From Streptomyces parvus (lineage in GTDB: Bacteria > Actinomycetota > Actinomycetes > Streptomycetales > Streptomycetaceae), in the NCBI RefSeq assembly GCF_014648875.1, contig NZ_BMRY01000005.1, positions 186,001 through 250,000 of the forward strand: DNA of 64,000 bases, given 5' to 3'. Position 1 is the first letter of the stretch. Each line of letters starts with the position of its first letter. This document shows, one piece after another, positions 18,384-28,573 of the stretch. The notes under the pieces are model-generated. The model was not told the origin of the DNA. It saw nothing but the letters and a program-made list of their open reading frames with translations, and searched no databases. A program made the translations under genes and the position numbers.

Positions 18384-20060
18384 TCAGTCACCGAAGGCGA
18401 TCATGGTGAGCAGCTCCAGCTCCGCCTTGTCGTCGATCCCGGTGACGTACGGCGACAGGAGCAGGGAGCGTCCGTTCGCGTAGTGGACCTGGGGGCCCTG
18501 GAACGTGCGCTCGGTGTCGACGGCCGGCGTCGGGTGCCGCAGGACCGGCTGCGGTGTGCCGCCCTGGGGTCCGAGCGCCATGATGCCGCCGCTCACCTTG
18601 TCGGTCCCGAGCGAGGACGGGCTGAGGTGCAGCAGGACCTTGCCGCCCTCGACCCTGAGCGGCATCAGGGTCTGCGTGGCGGGCGCCGGGACCTTCCACT
18701 TCCGCTTGCCGGTGCTCATGTCGAAGGCCACGACGGCGTTGGTCGGCCGGTCCTCGGAGGCGGGCTTGGTGGCGAGGTAGAGGGTGCCGGCGTCGGCGGC
18801 CACCCCGTAGCAGTTGTCGAGGTTCCCGCTCTCGTTGCGCATGTCGCCACCGCAGCGCGTCTCGTAGTCGTCGGTGCCGGGGTCGGGCTGGGAGCGGAAG
18901 GTGCCGTCGTCGTTCAGCATCGCGATGGCCCACTTCCCCTCCGCCCCGCCCTGCCTCAGGGAGACGACCGGCGGGTTCGTGGAGTAGAACTGGTCGACCT
19001 CCCAGCCCTTCTTGACCTTGTACGTCCACACGGTCCGGCCCGTCGCCGGGTCGATGCGGCGCACCTCCTGCTGGGCCGCCTCCCCGTCGCCCGGGTCCTT
19101 CCGGCACTCCAGGGCGGCGAGCGGGACGGCCCCGCCGGCGAGTCCGAACGGCTGGCACGGGCCCGGCAGCCGGTCCCACAGGTGTTTGCCGTCGCCGATG
19201 CGGTAGGCGTCGGTGCGGGTCAGCCGCCCGACGGTCACCACGTCGCCGTTGACGGCCATGACGATGTCGGAGAGGCCGTCCTGAAGCCCCTTACGCTCCA
19301 ACTCGGCCTTCCAGCCCGCCTTCCCGGTGATCAGGTCGATCATCATGATCCGGTCGCACTGCGCCTCCTCCGACGTGTCGGACCGCACTCCGACGACGAC
19401 CTTCCCGTCCGCGCTCGGCGTGGTGGGGGCGGCGCAGATGTCGGCGGGCAGACGCAGGCTCCACTTGCGTGCGCCGTCATCGAGCGCGTGTCCGGACACC
19501 GTGCGGTACAGGGCCTGGACGGCGACACCCCCGGTGACCCAGGGGCCGTAGGCGTTCACACCGCCCTCGGGGAGGTCGATCCGGTTGTTCTCGACCCAGC
19601 GGACGGGAGCCTCACCGTCCTTGCGCCCCTTGCTGAGCTCGGCGGCCCCGGGGACGTCGGGCTCCTTGCCGCCCTTCGCCCCGTCCTCCGTGTCGGCCCG
19701 GTTCGGAGCGGCGCTCTCTTCTCCGACGGCCTTCTCGCCGTCGGAACCGTCATCACCGCCGACGACGAACCAGACACCCGCCCCGATCACGAGGACCCCG
19801 GCGAGCACGGCGGCGACGAGCCCGACGAGCCGGCCACGGGAGCGCCCGCCACCCCCGGACCCGCCGGAGGGCTCGGGAGTGGTCTGCGGCGGGAACGAGG
19901 GGTAGCCGTACGGGGGCTGCGGCGGCTGACCGTACGGACCGGACTGCTGACCGTACGGGCCGGGCTGCGGGCCGGGCTGTGGCTGCCCCGGGTCCCCGTA
20001 CACACCCGGCCGTGGTTCGTACGGGGCACCGAAGCCCTGTTGTGGTGGCGGCTGCGACAT
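18384..20060 (-). CDS. PQQ-like beta-propeller protein with proline-rich tail (paralogue 3)
   Basis: A 558-residue member with a shorter tail. The first 75 residues are Pro/Gly/Gln-rich (QPGPQPGPYGQQ), a membrane helix spans about 78-100 (LVGLVAAVLAGVLVIGAGVWFVV), then an acidic linker and the propeller (SMTAHASG-equivalent frame reads DDGARKWSLRLPADICAAP). Start MSQPPPQQGFGAPYEP is identical to paralogue 4, as are the membrane helix and much of the upstream leader. This points to recent tandem duplication or gene conversion. Function is unknown. Confidence 0.82.
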   Translation of the reverse strand: MSQPPPQQGFGAPYEPRPGVYGDPGQPQPGPQPGPYGQQSGPYGQPPQPPYGYPSFPPQTTPEPSGGSGGGGRSRGRLVGLVAAVLAGVLVIGAGVWFVVGGDDGSDGEKAVGEESAAPNRADTEDGAKGGKEPDVPGAAELSKGRKDGEAPVRWVENNRIDLPEGGVNAYGPWVTGGVAVQALYRTVSGHALDDGARKWSLRLPADICAAPTTPSADGKVVVGVRSDTSEEAQCDRIMMIDLITGKAGWKAELERKGLQDGLSDIVMAVNGDVVTVGRLTRTDAYRIGDGKHLWDRLPGPCQPFGLAGGAVPLAALECRKDPGDGEAAQQEVRRIDPATGRTVWTYKVKKGWEVDQFYSTNPPVVSLRQGGAEGKWAIAMLNDDGTFRSQPDPGTDDYETRCGGDMRNESGNLDNCYGVAADAGTLYLATKPASEDRPTNAVVAFDMSTGKRKWKVPAPATQTLMPLRVEGGKVLLHLSPSSLGTDKVSGGIMALGPQGGTPQPVLRHPTPAVDTERTFQGPQVHYANGRSLLLSPYVTGIDDKAELELLTMIAFGD

Positions 20061-21910
20061 CGGTGTGGTCCCCCTCGAACGTACGGTCACTGCCGTCCCG
20101 TTCTACCACCCGTCACACCGGCCCCACTGGTCCGGTCAGGCGCTGGTCAGTCACCGAAGGCCATCATCGTCCGCATCTCCATCTCCATCTCGTCGGTGTA
20201 CCCGAAGACATGGGGCCGCATCAGAAGAGAGCGTCCGTCGGCATAGAGGACGAGCGGACCGGCGACAGTGCGCTCGGCCGCCGCGGCCGACGCCGGGTGC
20301 CGCAGGACCGATTTCAGTGGGCCGCCCTGCGGGCCGAGCGTCACGATGCCTCCGCCGACCCTCTTGGCCTTCGACTTGGGCGCGCTCAGGTACATCAGCG
20401 CCCTGCCGCCCTCGATCCGCAACGGCATCAGGGTCTGATCGGCGGGAGCCCGCACCTTCCACTTCTCTTTACCGGTACTCATGTCGAAGGCGAGCACCTC
20501 ACCGACTTGCGACCCGTCCGCGGTGGCGTACCTCGAGGCGAGATAGAGCGTGTCGGCATCGGCGGTCAAACCGGAGCAGGTGTCGAGGTTCGCACCCAGG
20601 TCGCGCAGCACGAAGGTGCAATGAAGCCAGATTTTGTCCATGTCGACATCGAGTTGGGAGCGGAAGGTCCCGTCGGCGTTCAGAACCACGATCTCCCACT
20701 CGTCCTGCGCGGCCCTCACATTCTCCAGCAGGAGCACCAGAGGGTCGGTGGAGTAGATCTGGCCGACCATCCAGCCCTCCTTGAGCTTGTACGTCCACAC
20801 GGTCTTGCCGGTGGCGGGGTCGATGCGCCGTACTTCGCCGTCGGCCTCGTCGATCGGCTGCTTGCCACAGGCGACGGCGGCGAACATGGCGGCACCACCC
20901 GCCGTACCGTACGAATAACAGGGGCCGGCCACTCTGTCCCAGAGGTGCTTGCCGTCGCTGACCCGATAGGCGTCCGTACGGCCAACCCTCCCGATCGTCA
21001 GGACGTCACCGCTGGTCGCCATGACGATGTTCCTGAGCCCGTCCTGCGTCGGCGCCTGCGGGAAGGCCTTGGACCAGCCCGCCTCACCGGTGGCCAGGTC
21101 GATCATCTGGAGCTTTGCGCAGACCGAATCCTCCGAGGAGGTGGCGGTCAGGAGCCCGATGACGATCTTTCCGTCCGCGGTCGGCCGGGTGGGAGCCGCG
21201 CAGACGTCGGCCGGCAGGGGCAGGCTCCACTTCTGTGATCCGTCCTCCATGGAATAGCCGGACACCGTGCGGTACATGGCCATGGCCACGATGTCGCCGG
21301 TGGCCCAGGGGCCGAGGGCGGACGCACCACGCCCTGGCAGGTCCACGCCGTTCTTCTGGATCCAGCGGACCTTCGCTTCGCCCTCCTTGCGCCCCTTGTT
21401 GATCTCCGCGGCCTCCGCGGCGGGCGTCTTCTTCCGGCTCGGCCCCGCGCCGGGCTGCTTCGGGGCGGTGCTCTCCTTCGCGACGGGCTTCTTGCCGTCC
21501 GGTTCGTCATCACCGCCGACGACGAACCAGACACCCGCCCCGATCACGAGGACCCCGGCGAGCACGGCGGCGACGAGCCCGACGAGCCGGCCACGGGAGC
21601 GCCCGCCGGAAGGCCGGTTCGGCGGCTGCGGCTGGGGCCGGCCGTACGGCGCGGTGGGCGGCTGGGGCGGGTAGCCGTACGAGGGCTGCGGCGGCTGACC
21701 GTACGGACCGGGCTGCTGACCGTAAGGGCCGGGCTGCGGGCCGGGCTGCGGGCCGGGCTGTGGCTGCCCCGGGTCCCCGTACACACCCGGCCGGGGTTCG
21801 TACGGGGCACCGAAGCCCTGCTGCGGCGGCGGCTGCGACATCGGTGTGGTCCCCCTCGAACGTACGGTCACTGCCGTCCCGTTCTACCACCCGTCACACC
21901 GGCCCCACGG
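19780..21910. repeat. Near-identical duplicated segments of PQQ paralogues 3 and 4
   Basis: The sequence around the start codon, tail, membrane helix and upstream leader of paralogue 3 (about 19780-20125) recurs at about 21520-21905 with only scattered differences and small indels in the PGPQ repeat. The propeller portions are clearly more diverged. The contrast indicates either recent duplication with fast divergence of the sensor domain or gene conversion of the 5' end. Confidence 0.8.
20147..21841 (-). CDS. PQQ-like beta-propeller protein with proline-rich tail (paralogue 4)
   Basis: A 564-residue member, promoter-proximal in the array. The tail (MSQPPPQQGFGAPYEPRPG, then PGPQPGPQPGPYGQQ) has one extra PGPQ unit compared with paralogue 3. 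The membrane helix at about 77-99 is identical, and the linker is Lys/Glu-rich rather than Asp-rich. The propeller ends ALMYLSAPKSKAKRVGGGIV. It lies 75 bases downstream of the ABC-F stop on the same strand. The four copies differ mostly in linker and blade surface, suggesting diversified ligands; this is inference. Confidence 0.82.
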   Translation of the reverse strand: MSQPPPQQGFGAPYEPRPGVYGDPGQPQPGPQPGPQPGPYGQQPGPYGQPPQPSYGYPPQPPTAPYGRPQPQPPNRPSGGRSRGRLVGLVAAVLAGVLVIGAGVWFVVGGDDEPDGKKPVAKESTAPKQPGAGPSRKKTPAAEAAEINKGRKEGEAKVRWIQKNGVDLPGRGASALGPWATGDIVAMAMYRTVSGYSMEDGSQKWSLPLPADVCAAPTRPTADGKIVIGLLTATSSEDSVCAKLQMIDLATGEAGWSKAFPQAPTQDGLRNIVMATSGDVLTIGRVGRTDAYRVSDGKHLWDRVAGPCYSYGTAGGAAMFAAVACGKQPIDEADGEVRRIDPATGKTVWTYKLKEGWMVGQIYSTDPLVLLLENVRAAQDEWEIVVLNADGTFRSQLDVDMDKIWLHCTFVLRDLGANLDTCSGLTADADTLYLASRYATADGSQVGEVLAFDMSTGKEKWKVRAPADQTLMPLRIEGGRALMYLSAPKSKAKRVGGGIVTLGPQGGPLKSVLRHPASAAAAERTVAGPLVLYADGRSLLMRPHVFGYTDEMEMEMRTMMAFGD

Positions 21911-21916
21911 GTCCGG

Positions 21917-23737
<1,821 letters not shown>

Positions 23738-23884
23738 TTCACTCCTGTCCGGGGGATCGATCGACCTTCCCAGGGTACGGCGCGGCGGAGGGGGACCGGT
23801 CGTGCGGCCTCGGCGTCCCGGACGGAGGGTCGAATACCCTCGTCCGTGGCTTATGACTACAGATGGGAAACAGGGGGCGTACGG

Positions 23885-24259
23885 GTGGTAGTCGTCGCGA
23901 CGGTGCTGCGGTGGATCTTCCTCGTAACCGGAGTGGGAATCCTGGCCGCTTTCCTCGTCACCGCCGTTCGGGCCCGCCACGCGGGCGCCGGTTTCGGCGA
24001 GCTGGTCGACGTCCTGGAGAACCGGTGGTTCGCCACGGACCAGGTGTTCCTCGCCGTGCTGGCGGGTCTCGCCGGGTCATGGGCCGCGGAGTGGGCGGGC
24101 GGAGCGCGCGGGGCGGTCGCCGAATCCGTGCCCACCCTTGCCCCGCTGGGCATCGTCGCCGCGTTCGTCGTCTCCCGTGCCGCCGGGCCGTTCCGCGTGA
24201 AGCTGCTCTCGCTGGTCGCCGCGCCGCTGCTGCTGGGCGGAGTGATGACGGGCTGGTGA
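23885..24259 (+). CDS. Small polytopic membrane protein
   Basis: A protein of about 124 residues with three to four hydrophobic segments: ATVLRWIFLVTGVGILAAFLVTAV, a segment around QVFLAVLAGLAGSWAAEW, and C-terminal APLGIVAAFVVSRA and LLSLVAAPLLLGGVM. I place the start at GTG 23885 because GGGGG lies seven bases upstream. GTG 23846 would add 13 residues (VAYDYRWETGG) and cannot be excluded. It diverges from the ABC-F gene. I do not recognise the family. Confidence 0.7.
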   Translation: MVVVATVLRWIFLVTGVGILAAFLVTAVRARHAGAGFGELVDVLENRWFATDQVFLAVLAGLAGSWAAEWAGGARGAVAESVPTLAPLGIVAAFVVSRAAGPFRVKLLSLVAAPLLLGGVMTGW

Positions 24260-24342
24260 GCCCCGGGGCCCGGCCCGCCCCGTGACGGTCCCGGGCCGTG
24301 CGGTAGCGTGCGCCGACTGATCATGGGGCCCGGGGGGGCGGA

Positions 24343-25467
24343 GTGGCAGCGGCATGGCAACGGTTCATCGGTCATCGGGTGGCGCCGAAAGCGGCCCTCG
24401 TCGTGCTCGCCGCGGCGCTGGTGGCCGGCTTCCTCCTCGTACGGTCCGAGCGGCGCGACGCCCACAACGCCGAGGTCCTGGACACCGCGTGCGGGGGTGT
24501 CCTGCCTCGCGCGACGGTGCGTGGTCTGCTGCCCGGTGACGAGACCTGGGAGCTGCGCGGCGAGCTGGACCTGACCGGCCCGTCCGGGCACGGGCCGCGC
24601 ACCCTGCTGCGGTGCTCGGTGGAGTGGGGCGAGTACGGGCGGCTGGAACTCGCGGCGGTGCCGGTGCTGGACGTTCCGCTGTCCGGCGTACGGCCCCGGG
24701 ACATCCTTGCGGCGAGGACCGCGAAGGAACCGGACTGGGCCACCGCGTACCGCAGCGCCACCACCCAGGTCACCGCCGGCTGCCCGGCCGGTCTGCCCGG
24801 CTACCCCCGCCCGGTGACCCGCTTCCGGGTCCATGCCTCGTTGGGCTACGACGAAGGTTCGGAGATCGCCGGGGCGGCGAAGGAGGTGAGGGCCGCGGTG
24901 ACGGCCGTCGCCAACCACGTGCGGGACCGGGGCGGTTGTGGAGGCCCGGCGGTGAAGCCCTCGGACGTGCGGCCGCCACCGGAGCCCGTCGAGGATCCGG
25001 ACGAGGAGTCCGGCGAGGCCGTGCCGTCCTGCCGCTGGTTCCGGCCGGAGCTGCTCGACGGCAGGGCCCGGGGGCGCGACGACCGGGAACCCGACGGCGT
25101 CAGCGGCGACGACGCGGACGTCTGCTCCCTGAGGGTGCCGCGCGCGAAACCGGCGAACCGGCTGGACCGTTTCGCCGAGGTGGGTTCGGTGAGCTGGCGG
25201 GGCCCGCTGCTGCCTGAGGTGCGCACGGCGTACGGTGCCGAGCTGGCCGCCCTGTCCCCGGACCCGGCCCCGGAGAGCGGCGAGAAGTCGTACACGCTGG
25301 CCGTCTGGGCCGAGTCCTCGTGTTCGGGCGCCCGGACGCTGAGCCGGGTCACGGTCGGAACGGCCGCGGCCGCGCTCGCGGCCGACCGGGTCGACCGGAT
25401 CCTGGCCGCGTACCTGGCCGCGTCCGACTGCCGTGCGGTGAAGGTCCTCGGAAAGGTGTGGAAGTGA
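24343..25467 (+). CDS. Unknown membrane-anchored extracytoplasmic protein
   Basis: A 374-residue protein. One N-terminal membrane anchor (about 14-30, ALVVLAAALVAGFLLV) is followed by a long hydrophilic domain with six or more Cys (for example DTACGGVLPRA, VTAGCPAG, GGCGGP, SSCSG, ASDCRAV), consistent with disulfides outside the cell. A GTG start at 24343 has a G-rich ribosome site. The stop overlaps the next gene in GTGA. The neighbour has the same plan (short N terminus, anchor, DxACxGxL near the anchor, Cys pairs), so the two are coupled paralogues. Function is unknown. Confidence 0.75.
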   Translation: MAAAWQRFIGHRVAPKAALVVLAAALVAGFLLVRSERRDAHNAEVLDTACGGVLPRATVRGLLPGDETWELRGELDLTGPSGHGPRTLLRCSVEWGEYGRLELAAVPVLDVPLSGVRPRDILAARTAKEPDWATAYRSATTQVTAGCPAGLPGYPRPVTRFRVHASLGYDEGSEIAGAAKEVRAAVTAVANHVRDRGGCGGPAVKPSDVRPPPEPVEDPDEESGEAVPSCRWFRPELLDGRARGRDDREPDGVSGDDADVCSLRVPRAKPANRLDRFAEVGSVSWRGPLLPEVRTAYGAELAALSPDPAPESGEKSYTLAVWAESSCSGARTLSRVTVGTAAAALAADRVDRILAAYLAASDCRAVKVLGKVWK

Positions 25468-26525
25468 GCGACGTCCGCTGGTGGCGCAGGCGGTGGGTAC
25501 GCCGCACGGCGGCCTGGACCGTGACCGCGGCGGTGCTGGCGGGAGGTCTCTTCCGGGTCTCCGGCGGCTACGGCTCCTGGCGCGACGACCGGGCGCTGGA
25601 TTCGGCCTGCGACGGCGACCTGGCGGCCGGGGCGGTGCGGGAGCTGTTCGACGGCATCTCCCTGACCTCGTCGGGCCGCTGGACCGACCGGGGGCACTGC
25701 ACGGTCAGCGCGTCCGACGACGACACGGACGCCGGCCTGGTGCTGTGGTCCGGGCGAACGGAACACATGACGAACCTGGAGAACTCCGGCGGATTCGACG
25801 CACCCCTGGGGAACGGCTGGACCGGCTCCTTCCGGTTCAACCCGGACAGCGAGGACACGGACGAGGCGGGGGCCGTCCTGGTGCTGAGCTGCGGCAAGGA
25901 ATCAGGTAACGAGCAGCTGATGACGGCGGAGGCGGACCTCGGGCGGGGCGGTTTCGACGACCCGGTGGCCCGGGAGCGGCTCGTCGCCGTACTGACGGAG
26001 ACGGCCTCGGCGTACGCCCGGCGGACCGGCTGTGAGGCCTCGGTCGGCGGGCGGGTGAAGGAGGTCGGCGTTTCGACGACCCGCGCGGACTACAAACCCG
26101 TCACCGCGGCCACCGGGAGCTGCGCGGGCCTGCTGGACGGAAGGACCGCCGCCCGCTGGGGCGTGCGCACGGTGCGGGAGATCGCCGGGGAACCTGCGCC
26201 CGTGGAGAACTGCGTCCTGGGCGGTCTGCGCGGCGCGTTCCTGTACGGGTTCACCGCGTCCTACGGGCCGTCCGCCCGGTACGCCCACATGCGGCTGGAC
26301 GTGAGGCGGGACAGCCGGCGGCCCGGTACGAGTGCCTACGCGCTGGCCGCCGGATGCCCCGGCGCGGACGGGACCGCCTTGTTCGAGGTGGAGACGCTCC
26401 TCGACGAGGACGACCCCGAGCTCGCGGCGCCCATCGTGGACCGCAAGGGACTGCGGGCGGCCCTTCAGCGCTTCGCCGAGCGCTCGGCGAAGAGGCACGG
26501 CTGCGAGGCGCCGGGCCCGGCGTAG
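25464..26525 (+). CDS. Unknown membrane-anchored extracytoplasmic protein (paralogue of previous)
   Basis: A 353-residue protein with an Arg/Trp-rich N terminus (VSDVRWWRRRWVRRT), a single membrane anchor at about 18-35 and DSACDGDLAAGAVRELF just after it. The latter matches DTACGGVLPRATVRGLL in the preceding protein. Two halves each end with a Cys near RRTGCEA and AKRHGCEA, suggesting an internal duplication of one domain. The GTG start lies in the upstream stop (GTGA). Likely a secreted partner pair; no function is assigned. Confidence 0.75.
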   Translation: MSDVRWWRRRWVRRTAAWTVTAAVLAGGLFRVSGGYGSWRDDRALDSACDGDLAAGAVRELFDGISLTSSGRWTDRGHCTVSASDDDTDAGLVLWSGRTEHMTNLENSGGFDAPLGNGWTGSFRFNPDSEDTDEAGAVLVLSCGKESGNEQLMTAEADLGRGGFDDPVARERLVAVLTETASAYARRTGCEASVGGRVKEVGVSTTRADYKPVTAATGSCAGLLDGRTAARWGVRTVREIAGEPAPVENCVLGGLRGAFLYGFTASYGPSARYAHMRLDVRRDSRRPGTSAYALAAGCPGADGTALFEVETLLDEDDPELAAPIVDRKGLRAALQRFAERSAKRHGCEAPGPA

Positions 26526-26572
26526 GGGGGAGCGTGGGCCGTCCGCAGTCCCTTGCCGCCCCCTCCAGGTGA

Positions 26573-26608
26573 GCTGTACGCTTTCCTGTACGTACAGGAT
26601 GCTGTACA
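26573..26608. promoter_or_regulatory. yefM operator: YefM-type operator with TGTAC cores
   Basis: The 16-bp perfect palindrome TCCTGTAC/GTACAGGA (26584-26599) is followed by TGTACA (26603-26608) and preceded by another TGTAC (26575-26579). This lies 20-55 bases before the antitoxin ATG. YefM-YoeB complexes in E. coli bind palindromes with TGTACA cores, so autoregulation with conditional cooperativity is expected. Confidence 0.8.
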
Positions 26609-26627
26609 GAGGATTCTGGAGGCGATC

Positions 26628-26879
26628 ATGCGCACGATGACCTACACGGAGTCCCGCGCGAATTACGCCGAGACCCTGAGCGCGGTCGTGGACGACCGTG
26701 AAGAGGTCGTGGTCACGCGGGCCGGCCACGAGCCCGTGGTGATAGTGGCGCTCGACGAGTACGAGTCCCTCAAGGAGACGGCGTACCAGCTCCGGAGTCC
26801 GGAGAACGCCCGTCGACTGCTGGCTTCGATCGACCGCCTGGAGAGCGGCGGCGGCACGGTGCAGGAGCTTGCGGAGTGA
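26628..26879 (+). CDS. yefM: Antitoxin of the YefM/Phd family
   Basis: An 83-residue antitoxin. The N-terminal DNA-binding part reads MTYTESRANYAETLSAVVDDREEVVVTRAG, then EPVVIVALDEYESLKET, the Phd/YefM dimer core. The acidic C terminus (RLESGGGTVQELAE) would wrap the toxin. ATG 26628 follows GGAGG (TCTGGAGGCGATC). The stop overlaps the toxin start in GTGA. Arrangement, sizes and operator all fit a type II module. Confidence 0.93.
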   Translation: MRTMTYTESRANYAETLSAVVDDREEVVVTRAGHEPVVIVALDEYESLKETAYQLRSPENARRLLASIDRLESGGGTVQELAE

Positions 26880-27136
26880 AGTTCGTGTGGGACCAGTCGT
26901 CGTGGGACGACTACGTCTGGTGGCAGCACCAGGATCGCAAGATCCTCAAGAGGATCAACACGCTGCTCCAGGACATCGCCCGGAACGGCAACGAAGGAAT
27001 GGGCAAGCCGGAGCCTCTGAAGCACGGCTTCCAGGGGTACTGGTCCCGCCGCATCACCGACGAACACCGGCTCATCCACAAAGTGGTCGGCGACGAGGTC
27101 CGCATTGCCGCCTGCCGCTACCACTACGGCCACTGA
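26876..27136 (+). CDS. yoeB: Toxin of the YoeB/Txe family (ribosome-dependent mRNA interferase)
   Basis: An 86-residue RelE-fold toxin expected to cut mRNA in the ribosomal A site. It starts MKFVWDQSSWDDYVWWQHQD and contains GKPEPLKHGFQGYWSRRITDEHRL. It ends RYHYGH, keeping the Glu, Arg and C-terminal His-Tyr residues known as catalytic in E. coli YoeB. The start is GTG overlapping the antitoxin stop. The stop is 4 bases from the convergent acyltransferase stop. Confidence 0.93.
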   Translation: MKFVWDQSSWDDYVWWQHQDRKILKRINTLLQDIARNGNEGMGKPEPLKHGFQGYWSRRITDEHRLIHKVVGDEVRIAACRYHYGH

Positions 27137-27139
27137 CCC

Positions 27140-28492
27140 CTACCGCACGCCCGCTCCCCGCCCCGCCCGCTCCACCAGCAGCCAGCCGCCCAGCGTCATC
27201 GCGACGGCCGCCGGGGCGCTGACCGGGATCGCGATCAGCAGGGCCGTGCGGCCGTCCAGCAGACCGCCGAAGCCGACGATGGACAGGCCGAGCACACCGA
27301 GCAGGCAGAACGTCGCGCCGAGGGCCGCGAGCGGGCCGGTTCCGGAGGTTCCCGGGGTTCCGGGGGTGGCCGGGGCAGCCGGGCGTTCGAAAGTGCGGAA
27401 GGCGGCGACCAGGGCCGCGGTCAGGGCCGCCGCGAGGGTGAGGCGCAGCGGGACCTGGGCCCACCAGGCGGCCGACGCGGGCTCGGGCAGTGCGACGTCC
27501 AGGGCGAGCAGCGCCCCGTACACCACGAACATCGCCGTGAGGTGCCAGAGGAACGCGGTCATCGCCACCCCGTTGGCCGCCACCACCGTGCGCCAGACGC
27601 GGGGGCGCTCCAGCAGGCGGGCGGCCGGGGCGCGGAGCAGCTCGACCGCGCCGACGAGCCAGAGGCCGTGGGCCAGCAGGGCGAGGGTGGGCGGGGCCAT
27701 GTTGCTGACCTTCTCACCGGGCATCCCGACCATCGAGAGCGGGTACGGGCCGAACACCACCAGCGCCGTGGCGGTGACCAGGCCGCCACCGGCGAGCAGG
27801 GCGGCGCGGCGCAGATGGATGCGGCCGTCGGCGCGCAGGAAGCCGAGCTGGTGGACCGCCAGCCAGACGAACGCGAAGTTGAGGAACTCGACGTACGGGA
27901 CCCCGGCGGCGAACCGCAGGACGTCGACCGTGACCGCCGCACCCGCAAGCCCCGCGAACGCCCCCCAGCCGTACCGCTCGTGCAGCTTCAGCAGCGGCGG
28001 GGTGAAGGCGACCATCGCCAGGTAGATCCCGATGAACCACAGCGGCTGGGTCACCATGCGCAGCGTCACGCCGGTCAGCCCGCCGCCCCCGCCGAGGAGT
28101 TGGACCAGCAGCGCCGCGGCCCCCCAGACGAGGACGAAGACCATGGTGGGGCGCAGCAGCCGCTGGAGGCGGGCCCGCAGGAAGGCGGAGTAGACGGAGT
28201 CCGCAGCGGCCCCCGGAGCGGCCTCGGGGCGCTTGCGGAGCAGGGAGCGGTAGGACAGCGCGTGCGAGAAGCCGCCGACGAAGAAGAACACCGGCATGAC
28301 CTGGAGCAGCCAGGTCAGCGGCTGGAGCGCTGGAACGACGGCGAGCAGGTTGCCCACCCCGTCCGGGGTGACGGCGGCCATCAGCCAGTGACCGAGCACG
28401 ACCGCACCCAGCGAGGCGACCCGGAGGAGGTCGACGTAACGGTCCCGGGTGGCGGGCGTCGCCCCGGCCAGTTCACGAACACTTGATCCCAT
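27140..28492 (-). CDS. Acyltransferase 3 family membrane protein
   Basis: A 450-residue polytopic protein of the acyltransferase-3 family, which O-acylates surface sugars or lipids. The N terminus RDRYVDLLRVASLGAVVLGHWLM carries the conserved R..D..R..A...V...H pattern. About ten membrane segments follow, with VFFFVGGFSHALSYRSL around residue 65. Substrate is unknown. It diverges from no gene directly (rpf/ispE run is on the same strand upstream) and converges on the toxin gene with no terminator space. Confidence 0.88.
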   Translation of the reverse strand: MGSSVRELAGATPATRDRYVDLLRVASLGAVVLGHWLMAAVTPDGVGNLLAVVPALQPLTWLLQVMPVFFFVGGFSHALSYRSLLRKRPEAAPGAAADSVYSAFLRARLQRLLRPTMVFVLVWGAAALLVQLLGGGGGLTGVTLRMVTQPLWFIGIYLAMVAFTPPLLKLHERYGWGAFAGLAGAAVTVDVLRFAAGVPYVEFLNFAFVWLAVHQLGFLRADGRIHLRRAALLAGGGLVTATALVVFGPYPLSMVGMPGEKVSNMAPPTLALLAHGLWLVGAVELLRAPAARLLERPRVWRTVVAANGVAMTAFLWHLTAMFVVYGALLALDVALPEPASAAWWAQVPLRLTLAAALTAALVAAFRTFERPAAPATPGTPGTSGTGPLAALGATFCLLGVLGLSIVGFGGLLDGRTALLIAIPVSAPAAVAMTLGGWLLVERAGRGAGVR

Positions 28493-28573
28493 GGGGGTAC
28501 GGTCGCGCGAGCCGGGTGGGGTGCGGCAGCGCGACCGTACTCAGATCCGGGGTGAGTACGCCGGGCGGGAAGC

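Noticed and set aside
14246..20246. Long plus-strand open frames across the PQQ cluster (up to 686 codons)
   Set aside because: They mirror the minus-strand propeller genes and lack any recognisable domain or codon bias of their own.
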